Shown here: one piece after another, positions 1 to 6,561 of the stretch | Position numbering within the stretch: the stretch's first letter is position 1 | Layout: every line of letters begins with the position of its first letter | DNA from: Pseudomonas sp. PGPPP3 | GTDB taxonomy: Bacteria > Pseudomonadota > Gammaproteobacteria > Pseudomonadales > Pseudomonadaceae | Length of the DNA stretch: 7,097 bases | Direction of reading: 5' to 3' | Assembly (NCBI GenBank): GCA_002256055.1 | Contig: NKIE01000145.1 | Span: forward strand, 1-7,097 | The notes under the pieces: generated by a model | What the model was told of the DNA's origin: nothing | The model's input: the letters and a program-made list of their open reading frames with translations, nothing else | Databases searched by the model: none | Program-made: the position numbers and the translations under genes

Positions 1-111
1 TGCCAGCAGGCGCTGGGCTTCGGCCTCGGCGCGGGCCTGGTGCTGCTGATGAAAGGCCGCGCGACTGGACGTGGTGTCGGGCTGTTCGGCGGGGGCGGAG
101 GGTTTACACAT
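1..111 (-). CDS. Unrecognised protein, N-terminal 37 residues only (runs off left edge)
   Basis: An open frame on the minus strand starts with ATG at 111-109 and stays open to the window edge. The first residues read MCKPSAPAEQ, followed by a Ser/Thr/Ala stretch and then a Gln/Ala/Glu/Arg-rich segment (HQQHQARAEAEAQRLLA) that looks helical. A purine-rich AAGAGA lies about 7 bases upstream of the ATG and could serve as a ribosome binding site. It starts 39 bases after the stop of the dehydrogenase gene and has no obvious promoter of its own, so it is probably the next gene of the same transcript. Only 37 codons are visible, there is no signal peptide, and I cannot assign a family. The call rests on reading frame, start context and spacing. 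Confidence 0.55.
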   Translation of the reverse strand, partial: MCKPSAPAEQPDTTSSRAAFHQQHQARAEAEAQRLLA

Positions 112-150
112 AGCGGTTCTCTTCACGGGATAAGGTATGCGGTCGCCGAG

Positions 151-1149
151 CTAAAGCAGCGCCAGCACACCCTGAGCCACCACACGGGTAGTTTCAGTAC
201 CGAAATCACAATGGCCTTCATGAGCCAGAAAGGTCTGCACGGCGTCTTCGATGCGCGTCGCCAGCACATCTTCGTGCCACTGATAGCGCAACAACAAGGC
301 AGCACTAAGGATCGCCGCCAGCGGGTTGGCGCGGCCGCTGCCGACAATGTCCGGAGCGCTGCCATGCACCGGCTCGGCCAGGGCCAGGCCCGAGCCCCAG
401 TTCAGCGACGGCGCCAGGCCGAGGCCGCCACTCCAGTGGCAGGCGAGGTCGGAGAGGATATCGCCAAACAGGTTGCTGGTGACGATCAGGTCGAAGGTCT
501 CCGGACTCTGCACCAGTTGCAGGGCGGCAACGTCCACCAGCCGCTCATCGAGCTGGCCGCCAAAACCTTCAGCCTCCAGCACCTCACGGCAGCTGTCGCG
601 AAACAGCCCGCACGTCAGGGGTAAAACATTGGCTTTGTGCACCAGGGTAATCCGCCGCGCGCCACGGGTCTGGGCCACCTCCACAGCGCAGTGAGCCAAA
701 CGCTGGCTAGCAGCGCGACTGATGACCCGCTCGGCAATCGCCACCCCGGGGCTTTCCCAGTGTTCGCGACCGCTGTACAGGCCTTCGCTGTTCTCACGCA
801 GAATCAGCAAATCCACCCCAGTCTTAGGGGATACGGCCGGCCAGCTGCGCACCGGGCGCAGGTTGACGTTGAGGCCCAAGCGCTGACGCAAGGTGAGGAT
901 GGCACTGCGATAGCCCTCGACCCGTCGACTGGGTGACGACACCGCGCCAAACAAGCCGGCACCGCAGTCACTCATGCTCGCCAAGGTGGCGTCCGGCACA
1001 GCCGTGCCGTGGCGGACGAAACAATCCCAGCCGGCCTCGGCTTCCTGCACGCGCAAATCCGGCAGCAGTTTCTCCAGCACCGCCACGGCAGCCGGCAACA
1101 CCTCAGGACCGATGCCATCACCGGCGATAACACAGAGTTGATGACTCAT
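151..1149 (-). CDS. Isocitrate/isopropylmalate/homoisocitrate dehydrogenase family enzyme (NAD-type beta-decarboxylating dehydrogenase)
   Basis: This 332-residue protein is a full-length member of the family that oxidatively decarboxylates malate-type 2-hydroxy acids in the cytoplasm, using NAD and a divalent metal. The family residues are in place: GDGIGPEV at 10-17, Arg88 and Arg98 in LRQRLGLNVNLRP, Arg118 in RENSEGLY with Tyr125, Lys172 in HKANVLP, and metal aspartates Asp206, Asp230 and Asp234 (NLFGDILSDLA). HGSAPDI at 262-268 has the Asp-Ile pair typical of NAD rather than NADP enzymes. The overall pattern (EAEAGW, GLFGAVSSP, ENSEGLY) recalls bacterial homoisocitrate dehydrogenase more than LeuB. 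However, position 85, where the Thermus enzyme has a specificity Arg, is Leu. The substrate is therefore unresolved (isopropylmalate, homoisocitrate, isocitrate or tartrate-like). The start is fixed by AGGAG at 1158-1162, 8 bases upstream, and by an ATGA overlap with the transporter stop. Confidence 0.9.
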   Translation of the reverse strand: MSHQLCVIAGDGIGPEVLPAAVAVLEKLLPDLRVQEAEAGWDCFVRHGTAVPDATLASMSDCGAGLFGAVSSPSRRVEGYRSAILTLRQRLGLNVNLRPVRSWPAVSPKTGVDLLILRENSEGLYSGREHWESPGVAIAERVISRAASQRLAHCAVEVAQTRGARRITLVHKANVLPLTCGLFRDSCREVLEAEGFGGQLDERLVDVAALQLVQSPETFDLIVTSNLFGDILSDLACHWSGGLGLAPSLNWGSGLALAEPVHGSAPDIVGSGRANPLAAILSAALLLRYQWHEDVLATRIEDAVQTFLAHEGHCDFGTETTRVVAQGVLALL

Positions 1150-2051
1150 GATTGAGGCTCCTGCACACGGCCAGCCAGCAGCAAGCCACTAAGAATCAAC
1201 GCGCCGCCGACCCAGTGATAGGCCTGCAACACCTCACCCAGCAGCCACCAACCGAGCAAGGCGGTGAACACCGGCATCAGGTAGTTGCTCATGGCCGCCC
1301 GCGAGGCGCCCAGTTCGCGCACGCCGAGGTTCCAGAGGTGATAGGCCAGCACCGAGGCACAGAGCGCGGTATAGAGGATCGCCAGCAAATTGTCCGGGCT
1401 GGCAGCAAAGCGCGCACCGCGCCACAGGTCATAGGCATACAACGGCGTCAGCATCAGGGTGCCCAGCAGCACCAGCGCGCCCAGCAACGTCAGCGGCGGC
1501 AGCTGAAAGTACGCCTGCCAGCGCCGCAACAACAGCGAGTACAGCGCCCAGGCGAGGGTTGCCAGCAGCATCAGCAGATCACCTTGGGCGAATGACAGAC
1601 CACCAAGCACCGCCCAGTCGCCCCGCCCAATCAACCAGAGCAGCCCGGCCATGGCCAACAACAGGCCGAGCCAGGCGCGGCGGCTGGGCCATTGGCCGAG
1701 TAACAGGCCAGCGCCGATAAAAGTCGCCAGCGGCAGGCAGGTGCTGACCAGGCTGATATTGATTGCAGCGGTGGTTTGCGCAGCGCTGTACAGCAGGCAG
1801 TTGTACAGGCTGATGGCCAACAGCGCGGCCAGCCACAAGCGCCAGCCGGCACGCCGCAGGGTCTCACGCTCGCGCCACAACGACGGCCCGACCAGCGGCA
1901 GGAGAATCAGCAAGGCCACGCTCCAGCGCCAGAACGCCAGACTAAAAGGCGGAATTTGCGCCACAAAGGCCCGCGCCACCAGCGAGTTGCCCGCCCAGAA
2001 CAGGCTGGCCAGCGCCAGTCCCGCCCACGCCAGCAGGGCGGCACGCGACAT
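1146..2051 (-). CDS. EamA/DMT-superfamily inner-membrane transporter, 10 predicted helices
   Basis: The 301-residue protein is almost entirely hydrophobic and has the duplicated EamA layout of drug/metabolite transporters, two five-helix halves at roughly residues 5-140 and 150-290. FWAGNSLVARAF at about 18-29 is the usual first-helix motif. The second half carries SRAAMSNYLMPVFTALLGWW followed by a GE (GEVLQ), typical of the EamA ninth helix region. Members export small metabolites or amino acids; the substrate cannot be read from the sequence. The frame remains open upstream to 2255, but that stretch lies inside the carbonic anhydrase gene and is hydrophilic. The ATG at 2051, which shares one base with the carbonic anhydrase stop (TGATG), starts directly at a normal first helix. 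No clear Shine-Dalgarno sequence precedes it, so translation is probably coupled. The stop overlaps the next gene's start by four bases. Confidence 0.9.
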   Translation of the reverse strand: MSRAALLAWAGLALASLFWAGNSLVARAFVAQIPPFSLAFWRWSVALLILLPLVGPSLWRERETLRRAGWRLWLAALLAISLYNCLLYSAAQTTAAINISLVSTCLPLATFIGAGLLLGQWPSRRAWLGLLLAMAGLLWLIGRGDWAVLGGLSFAQGDLLMLLATLAWALYSLLLRRWQAYFQLPPLTLLGALVLLGTLMLTPLYAYDLWRGARFAASPDNLLAILYTALCASVLAYHLWNLGVRELGASRAAMSNYLMPVFTALLGWWLLGEVLQAYHWVGGALILSGLLLAGRVQEPQS

Positions 2052-2695
2052 CAGGACAGCCCGAGCGGACGCAGGCGGTAATGGGCCGGCAATTGCTCCA
2101 GGCCGCTGACGGTAACGTTGAGATTCTTCCAGCGACCGTCTTTGATGCCATAGATGCAACCATGCACCGACAGTGACTGCCCACGGTGCCAGGCGTTCTG
2201 CACGATGGTGGTATGGCTTACGTTGGCCACTTGATGAATAACGTTCAACTCGCACAGACGGTCGACCCGCTCCTCATCGGTGGGGAACTGGCTGATGTGC
2301 TCGCGCTGCTCGTAATAGAGGTCACGGATGGTGCGCAGCCAGCCGTCGATCAGGCCGAATTGGGTGTCCTGCATGGCCGCGCGCACACCGCCGCAGCCGT
2401 AGTGGCCGGTGACCAGGATGTGTTTGACCTTGAGCACATCGACCGCGTACTGAATCACCGACAGGCAGTTGAGGTCGGTGTGCAGCACCACGTTGGCGAC
2501 GTTGCGGTGGACGAACAAATCGCCGGGCAACAGGCCGACAATCTCGTTGGCCGGCACCCGCGCATCCGAGCAACCGATCCACAGATACTCGGGCACTTGC
2601 TGCTGGGCCAGTTTCTCGAAGAACGCCGGATCCTCATCCTTGATCGACTCAGCCCAACGGGCGTTGTTCTCGAACAGGTGTTCCAGATCTTTCAT
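2051..2695 (-). CDS. can: Beta-class carbonic anhydrase (Can/CynT type)
   Basis: This 214-residue enzyme interconverts CO2 and bicarbonate in the cytoplasm, supplying bicarbonate to carboxylases. The zinc ligands and active-site dyad sit at the same positions as I recall for E. coli Can: Cys42, Asp44 and Arg46 in CSDAR, and His98 and Cys101 in GHYGCGG. Trp39, Arg64 and Tyr182 match the non-catalytic bicarbonate pocket of type II beta-carbonic anhydrases, where bicarbonate stabilises the closed, Asp-liganded inactive form at low pH. The length is close to the roughly 220 residues usual for Can. The ATG at 2695 has AGGGAG (2704-2709) eight bases upstream. An out-of-frame ATG at 2702-2700 lies between the two. 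It heads a tightly overlapping cluster with the transporter and the dehydrogenase and follows the hydrolase gene after a 92-base gap. No convincing promoter was found in that gap. Confidence 0.97.
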   Translation of the reverse strand: MKDLEHLFENNARWAESIKDEDPAFFEKLAQQQVPEYLWIGCSDARVPANEIVGLLPGDLFVHRNVANVVLHTDLNCLSVIQYAVDVLKVKHILVTGHYGCGGVRAAMQDTQFGLIDGWLRTIRDLYYEQREHISQFPTDEERVDRLCELNVIHQVANVSHTTIVQNAWHRGQSLSVHGCIYGIKDGRWKNLNVTVSGLEQLPAHYRLRPLGLS

Positions 2696-2762
2696 GCCAC
2701 ATGCTCCCTAAAATCGAAGCGCACCCTAAGGCCCGCGCGTGTGCTTTGACAAGCCTGATCGG

Positions 2763-2780
2763 GCCGGCGTCACAGCCGGC
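2763..2780 (-). terminator. Short GC-rich hairpin after the hydrolase gene, weak or partial terminator
   Basis: GCCGGC occurs at both 2763-2768 and 2775-2780. It is self-complementary, so the two copies can form a 6-bp stem with a 6-base loop. On the minus strand it begins only 7 bases after the hydrolase stop, a typical terminator position. It is not followed by a U-run in either direction, so it may only pause polymerase or protect the 3' end. It is the only structured element I see in the 92-base gap 2696-2787. Confidence 0.3.
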
Positions 2781-2787
2781 TAAAGAG

Positions 2788-3621
2788 TCAGCAACAGGCC
2801 TTTGCGTGTGCCAAACTGGCCGCCACGTGGGCACATAGCTGCGCGCTGGCCGCCAGCAGACAACTGTAATGCGATAAGCCCGGCAGCGTGTGTAACTCGC
2901 TCACCGCCAGCGCCGCCAACAGGTTGCGCGGCATGCCGAGCGGTGCCCAGTTATCCCGTTCGCCGTGCCAGAGCTGCACAGGCACACGCACCTCAGCCAG
3001 GCTCGCGGCCCAGGGCTGCACGTAAGCCTGAACATCGCGCACATAGGCCGCCGCACCGCGGGCAAAGCCCTGCCGCTGGATACGCAGCAACTGCGCCTTA
3101 TGCGCCGTCTCACCCAGCAACGAGGCATCCGCGCCCTGAGCGCCTTGAAACAGCATGCCCAGCAACGCGGCAGGAAAATGCCGACCAAGCCACCCCTGAT
3201 ACGCCGCCAACCCGGCAAACAGACGCGGGTATTGGCGCGCCAGGGCAAAGGTGTAACGACCCGCGCCCATGCCATCCAGACTGCCTGGCAACTCAAGTGG
3301 CGCCGCGGCGGACACCAACCAAACGCCAGCAGCGGGGGCTGGCAAGCATGCGGCAATGCGCAGAGCCAGACTGGCGCCAATGGAAAAGCCAATCAGGTGC
3401 AGCGGCCGCTCACCCACCAACTGCACAACCTCGGCAGTCAGTTGGCGCAGATAGGCTTCGCTGCTGTCCCCCGTCACCTGCTCACGGGCCAGGGCCAGAA
3501 TGCACAGACCATTGGCCTTGGCCGCCGCATCGAGAAACGCGGCCTCGCAGGCGGCACCAGGCGTGCCATGCAGATACACCACCGGCTGCCCATCGGGGTC
3601 ACCGAACACTTCATGGGCCAC
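2788..3621 (-). CDS. Alpha/beta-hydrolase fold protein, substrate unknown
   Basis: The 277-residue protein has the complete alpha/beta-hydrolase catalytic set. HGTPG at 19-23 forms the oxyanion-hole region, Ser80 is the nucleophile in GFSIG (78-82), Asp223 lies in HGERDNWAP, and His251 in GLSHYS. Residues about 110-205 form an Ala/Gly/Gln-rich helical cap. No signal peptide is present, so it should be cytoplasmic. The order of motifs fits esterase/lipase or haloalkane-hydrolase-like members; the substrate cannot be predicted. The start is a GTG with GAGG (3629-3632) 7 bases upstream. The frame stays open further upstream, reading LIQYRGFAVAHEVFG, which resembles the first strand of such enzymes. 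An upstream non-ATG start overlapping rimI therefore cannot be excluded. It lies 26 bases after rimI and is probably in the same transcript. I recall an unannotated protein at this position in P. aeruginosa, between rimI and the carbonic anhydrase. Confidence 0.85.
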   Translation of the reverse strand: MAHEVFGDPDGQPVVYLHGTPGAACEAAFLDAAAKANGLCILALAREQVTGDSSEAYLRQLTAEVVQLVGERPLHLIGFSIGASLALRIAACLPAPAAGVWLVSAAAPLELPGSLDGMGAGRYTFALARQYPRLFAGLAAYQGWLGRHFPAALLGMLFQGAQGADASLLGETAHKAQLLRIQRQGFARGAAAYVRDVQAYVQPWAASLAEVRVPVQLWHGERDNWAPLGMPRNLLAALAVSELHTLPGLSHYSCLLAASAQLCAHVAASLAHAKACC

Positions 3622-3628
3622 GGCAAAA

Positions 3629-3632
3629 CCTC
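3629..3632 (-). promoter_or_regulatory. Ribosome binding site supporting the GTG start of the hydrolase
   Basis: GAGG on the minus strand, 7 bases before the GTG at 3621-3619. It supports GTG over the nearby ATG at 3614-3612, which is out of frame. Confidence 0.55.
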
Positions 3633-3647
3633 GGTATTGGATCAGCC

Positions 3648-4100
3648 TTAATCCAGCAGGGTACAGGCCATCACCAGGGCGTCTTCACGGCCACCGACAG
3701 CAGGGTAGTAATCGCGGCGACGGCCGACTTCATTGAAGCCGTAGCGCTCGTACAGGCGGTAAGCCGACTGGTTGCTGGCGCGCACTTCGAGGAAGCACTC
3801 GCCGGCTTTCAGTTCCAGGGCGCGTTGCATCAACCGCTCCAGCAGCAACAAGCCGAGGCCACGGCCCTGACTCTCGACCTTGACGGTGATATTGAGCAGG
3901 TGCGCTTCGTCGATGATCACATTGATCACCCCGTGGCCGACCTGTTGCTCGCCTTCGAACATCACCCAGCAGTCGTAGGAATTCAGGCTGTCCTGAAAGA
4001 TCCCGCGGGTCCAGGGATGGCTGAAGGCGGCATATTCGATTTTCAGTACGGCATCGAGATCGCCGGCGGTCATCCGCCGGAAGGTTACGGCATCGCCCAT
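3648..4100 (-). CDS. rimI: Ribosomal protein S18 alanine N-acetyltransferase (GNAT family)
   Basis: This 150-residue GNAT enzyme transfers acetyl from acetyl-CoA to the N-terminal alanine of ribosomal protein S18. The acetyl-CoA pyrophosphate loop is QGRGLG at 78-83, preceded by the beta4 strand LLNITVKVESQG. Glu105 in FLEVRASN and Tyr117 in YRLYERYGF, 12 residues apart, correspond to the general base and acid of Salmonella RimI (Glu103, Tyr115). The length matches E. coli RimI (148). The ATG at 4100 gives [10 protein letters not shown], the expected start of strand beta1. A longer open frame from 4145 only adds residues encoded inside holD. It overlaps the 3' end of holD by 16 bases and has no good Shine-Dalgarno sequence, implying coupled translation. 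In E. coli holD and rimI also overlap, so the pairing is conserved. Confidence 0.95.
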   Translation of the reverse strand: MGDAVTFRRMTAGDLDAVLKIEYAAFSHPWTRGIFQDSLNSYDCWVMFEGEQQVGHGVINVIIDEAHLLNITVKVESQGRGLGLLLLERLMQRALELKAGECFLEVRASNQSAYRLYERYGFNEVGRRRDYYPAVGGREDALVMACTLLD

Positions 4101-4906
4101 TCTGTGCTTTTCCAGCGCGGCATCAGGCGGCGCATGGCCTGCCACAGCTCGGCCTTGCGGTGAGGTTCATCCATCAGCAGTTCCAGCCCGGGCATGGCCC
4201 AGGCCGAACCCAGCCCGTCAATTTGCAGCTCACGGTTATAGGCCTCGGCATCGCCTTCGCCGGCAAAACGAATGGCCGACTCGCCCAACAGCCACAGGCA
4301 GACACAACCGCCCTGCTCTTCCAGGCGCGCGGCGACAAAGCTCTGCACGTATTCCAGCGCCGCCTGCGGCCCTTGCTCCAGGCTGCCACGGGACAACAGC
4401 GGCCAGCGTACCGGCTCGCCGATCAACTGCGGGCTGTCCGGCAGGCCTGCGGCGCGCAGCAGATCACGCAGCAGTAAATAGGCTGGATCGCGGCGACTGA
4501 AGGCTTCACCATTGGGTAACTCGACCAACAGCGCACAACTGCCGGCGCGCAGCAGTTGCAGGCTGAAACGCGGCGGTGGCAGCGCTTTGACCTTGGCAGC
4601 TGGCGCCTCGGCTTCGTTCGCTGCGTCGGCAACCGCCGTCTGGCGGGCCTGGGCCGCTGGACGCGGCACCTCAACGCGCGGCCGCGGCGCACTCGGTGGC
4701 GCAATAACCGGGGCAACCGAGCCCAGCGGTGGCGGCTCATCACCAACCGGCGGCGACTCAAGCAGCACCTCAGCCGCAGCAGGCTCCTCGGCCTCAGGCT
4801 GCCACAGCGGCCGCGCCGGTGCAGCAAACGGCAGGGTCACCCGTGGCAGCCAGTTGGCTACCTGCATGGCGCTGAGGTACAGGCGCCGGCGAGCTTCGTC
4901 GATCAA
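4085..4906 (-). CDS. holD: DNA polymerase III clamp-loader psi subunit, long pseudomonad type
   Basis: The 273-residue protein is probably the divergent psi subunit, which joins chi (and thereby SSB) to the DnaX clamp loader. Position directly before and overlapping rimI is the E. coli holD position. The N-terminus, [17 protein letters not shown], aligns with the E. coli peptide that binds DnaX, with Trp19 matching Trp17 there. Residues about 36-110 are a Pro/Ala/Glu-rich, probably disordered linker absent from the 137-residue E. coli protein. In the C-terminal part, [21 protein letters not shown] and [14 protein letters not shown] resemble E. coli DPLVSDVLRAL and NPTARAALWQQI. I chose the TTG at 4906 because it includes the conserved N-terminal peptide; the first ATG, at 4867, would cut off its first 13 residues. 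The TTG overlaps the leuA stop (TTGA), so expression is likely coupled. The alignment was made by eye from memory; a generic 'hypothetical protein' is the fallback. Confidence 0.8.
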   Translation of the reverse strand: MIDEARRRLYLSAMQVANWLPRVTLPFAAPARPLWQPEAEEPAAAEVLLESPPVGDEPPPLGSVAPVIAPPSAPRPRVEVPRPAAQARQTAVADAANEAEAPAAKVKALPPPRFSLQLLRAGSCALLVELPNGEAFSRRDPAYLLLRDLLRAAGLPDSPQLIGEPVRWPLLSRGSLEQGPQAALEYVQSFVAARLEEQGGCVCLWLLGESAIRFAGEGDAEAYNRELQIDGLGSAWAMPGLELLMDEPHRKAELWQAMRRLMPRWKSTEWAMP

Positions 4907-6453
4907 ATGTCAGCCACTTGCGGATGGGCTTTGGCGGCGCTGGCCTGCATCAGGTTAAGGGCATTGATATAGGCCTTGGCCGACGCCACCAGAATGTCGG
5001 TGTCGGCACCATTGCCATTGACGATGCGCCCGGCTTTTTCCAAACGCACGGTGACCTCACCCTGGGAATCGGTGCCCTGGGTGATGGCGTTGACCGAATA
5101 CAGCTGCAGGCTGGCGGAGGAGCTGGCGATCGATTCAATGGCCTTGAAGGTCGCATCCACGGGGCCGGAGCCCTGGGACTCGGCGTGCTGCTCACGGCCA
5201 TCGACACTGAGGACGATCTTGGCTTCCGGCACCTCGCCGGTTTTCGACGCTACTTCCAAGCACACCAGCTTAAAGTGCTCGGGGGTTTCATCGCTCAAGG
5301 TGTCGGACACCAGGGCCTGCAGGTCTTCGTCGAAGATCTCGTGCTTCTTGTCAGCCAGCGCCTTGAAGCGGGCAAAGGCAGCGTTCAGTTCGCTCTCACC
5401 GGCCAGGGCGATGCCCAACTCGTCGAGGCGCGCACGGAAGGCGGCACGCCCGGAGTGTTTGCCCATGACCATCTTGTTAGCGTTCCAGCCCACCGATTCG
5501 GCGGACATGATTTCGTAGGTTTCGCGGTGCTTGAGGACGCCGTCCTGGTGGATGCCCGACTCGTGGGCGAAGGCGTTGGCACCGACGATGGCCTTATTCG
5601 GCTGCACCGGAAAACCGGTGATGCCCGACACCAGGCGCGAGGCGCTGAGGATGTGCGGGGTGTCGATGCGAGTGTGCACGCCGAGCAGGTCTTCACGGGT
5701 TTTGATCGCCATGACGATTTCTTCTAGCGCGGCGTTGCCAGCACGCTCGCCAAGACCGTTGATGGTGCACTCAACCTGACGGGCACCAGCGACCACGGCG
5801 GCCAGGGAGTTGGCCACGGCCAAGCCCAGGTCGTTGTGGCAATGCACGGAGAACACCGCTTTATCGGCATTCGGCACACGATTGAGGAGCTGGGCAATCA
5901 TCTCCGCGTACTGGTGCGGGATGGCGTAGCCCACAGTGTCGGGGATGTTGATGGTGCGCGCGCCAGCGTCGATGGCGGCCTCAATGATGCGACAGAGGAA
6001 GTCGATTTCCGAACGGCCGGCATCCTCGCAGGAGAACTCCACGTCGCCGCACAGGTTGCGCGCGTGCTTGACCGCGTGCACAGCCTGCGCCACCACCTGG
6101 TCCGGCTGCATACGCAGCTTGTACTGCATGTGGATCGGGCTGGTGGCGATAAAGGTATGGATACGTCCGGAGTTGGCGCCCTTGAGGGCTTCGGCGGCAC
6201 GCTCGATATCCGCATCCAGGGCCCGCGACAGGCTGCACACTGTGCTGTCTTTGATGTTGTCGGCAATCGCCTTGACCGCCGCAAAGTCGCCAGGGCTGGC
6301 GATGGCAAAGCCCGCCTCGATCACGTCGACACGCATACGCTCCAGGGCCTTGGCGATGCGCAGTTTTTCTTCGCCGGTCATGGACGCACCGGGACTCTGC
6401 TCGCCATCGCGCAAAGTGGTATCGAAAATAATGACGCGGTCGTTGCTGCTCAT
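4903..6453 (-). CDS. leuA: 2-isopropylmalate synthase, E. coli-type
   Basis: This 516-residue enzyme condenses acetyl-CoA with 2-ketoisovalerate to give 2-isopropylmalate, the first committed step of leucine synthesis. The TIM-barrel domain (about 1-280) has [12 protein letters not shown] at 11-22 with Arg15 and Asp16, metal ligands His204 and His206 in HCHNDLG, and Asn240 in the signature NGLGERAGN. The linker has [12 protein letters not shown] at 294-305 and GKHSGRAAF at 331-339. The C-terminal regulatory (leucine feedback) domain, about 390-505, includes [13 protein letters not shown]. It is full length against E. coli LeuA (523). The ATG at 6453 has GAGGA 7 bases upstream; a GTG 10 codons earlier only adds leader sequence. 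Common pseudomonads such as P. aeruginosa use a different, longer LeuA form as I recall, so this copy may be a paralogue. It follows a terminator and heads the leuA-holD-rimI-hydrolase cluster. Confidence 0.95.
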   Translation of the reverse strand: MSSNDRVIIFDTTLRDGEQSPGASMTGEEKLRIAKALERMRVDVIEAGFAIASPGDFAAVKAIADNIKDSTVCSLSRALDADIERAAEALKGANSGRIHTFIATSPIHMQYKLRMQPDQVVAQAVHAVKHARNLCGDVEFSCEDAGRSEIDFLCRIIEAAIDAGARTINIPDTVGYAIPHQYAEMIAQLLNRVPNADKAVFSVHCHNDLGLAVANSLAAVVAGARQVECTINGLGERAGNAALEEIVMAIKTREDLLGVHTRIDTPHILSASRLVSGITGFPVQPNKAIVGANAFAHESGIHQDGVLKHRETYEIMSAESVGWNANKMVMGKHSGRAAFRARLDELGIALAGESELNAAFARFKALADKKHEIFDEDLQALVSDTLSDETPEHFKLVCLEVASKTGEVPEAKIVLSVDGREQHAESQGSGPVDATFKAIESIASSSASLQLYSVNAITQGTDSQGEVTVRLEKAGRIVNGNGADTDILVASAKAYINALNLMQASAAKAHPQVADI

Positions 6454-6494
6454 GCTGGGTTCCTCACGGATGCGCAGAAGCACAGGCCCGGCAT
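6450..6494 (-). CDS. Possible 14-codon upstream ORF in the leuA leader
   Basis: An ATG at 6494-6492 opens a 14-codon frame reading [14 protein letters not shown]. Its TGA overlaps the leuA ATG as ATGA. AGG lies 5 bases before the ATG, but it falls in the stem of the leader hairpin, and the ATG itself is in the loop. The peptide has only one Leu, so it is not a classic leucine attenuator peptide. The frame is short and could be chance; the overlap arrangement is what makes it notable. Confidence 0.2.
   Translation of the reverse strand: MPGLCFCASVRNPA
6461..6465 (-). promoter_or_regulatory. Ribosome binding site fixing the leuA start
   Basis: GAGGA on the minus strand, 7 bases before the ATG at 6453-6451. 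It decides the start against the in-frame GTG at 6483, which would place this site inside the coding sequence. Confidence 0.75.
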
Positions 6495-6505
6495 TGGAGC
6501 CTGTG
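6481..6505 (-). promoter_or_regulatory. 7-bp hairpin in the leuA leader
   Basis: CACAGGC at 6481-6487 and its reverse complement GCCTGTG at 6499-6505 form a perfect 7-bp stem with an 11-base loop. In the minus-strand RNA it lies about 16 bases upstream of the leuA ribosome binding site. No U-run follows, so it is not a simple terminator. It may influence translation or mRNA stability. An A/T-richer stretch (6506-6521) just upstream could hold a promoter, but I see no good -35/-10 pair. Confidence 0.35.
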
Positions 6506-6561
6506 TCGATAAAGATTGATTGTCGCGTGAAATGCCGCGGGCGGGAAGCGCGGCGCGCCGT

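Noticed and set aside
40..624. 194-codon plus-strand frame at the left end
   Set aside because: It is antisense to the dehydrogenase gene and to the partial gene at the left edge, with no recognisable domain or start context.
2052..2255. 68-residue N-terminal extension of the EamA transporter
   Set aside because: It lies inside the carbonic anhydrase gene in another frame and is Arg/Ser/His-rich. The ATG at 2051 begins at a normal first transmembrane helix.
2696..2762. Sigma-70 promoter for the carbonic anhydrase gene (TTGTCA with 17-base spacing)
   Set aside because: The -35-like hexamer is good, but the matching -10 position reads TTAGGG, which fits poorly, so I do not call it.
4101..4145. 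15-residue extension of RimI
   Set aside because: It is encoded within holD. The GNAT first strand starts right after the ATG at 4100, and the length then matches known RimI.
2802..4163. A 453-codon open frame on the plus strand spanning the hydrolase and rimI genes
   Set aside because: It is fully antisense to two well-supported genes. Its composition (Pro, Arg, His, Ala, Gln) is the usual by-product of GC-rich third positions, and no domain is recognisable.
4918..5727. Long plus-strand open frames opposite leuA (also 5836-6519)
   Set aside because: Both lie antisense to leuA, whose codons and motifs are clear. Gly/His/Val/Asp-rich composition is typical of the reverse complement of a high-GC gene.
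6454..6483. 10-residue extension of LeuA from a GTG
   Set aside because: It would contain the leuA ribosome binding site (6461-6465) and part of the leader hairpin. The family N-terminus begins a few residues after the ATG at 6453.
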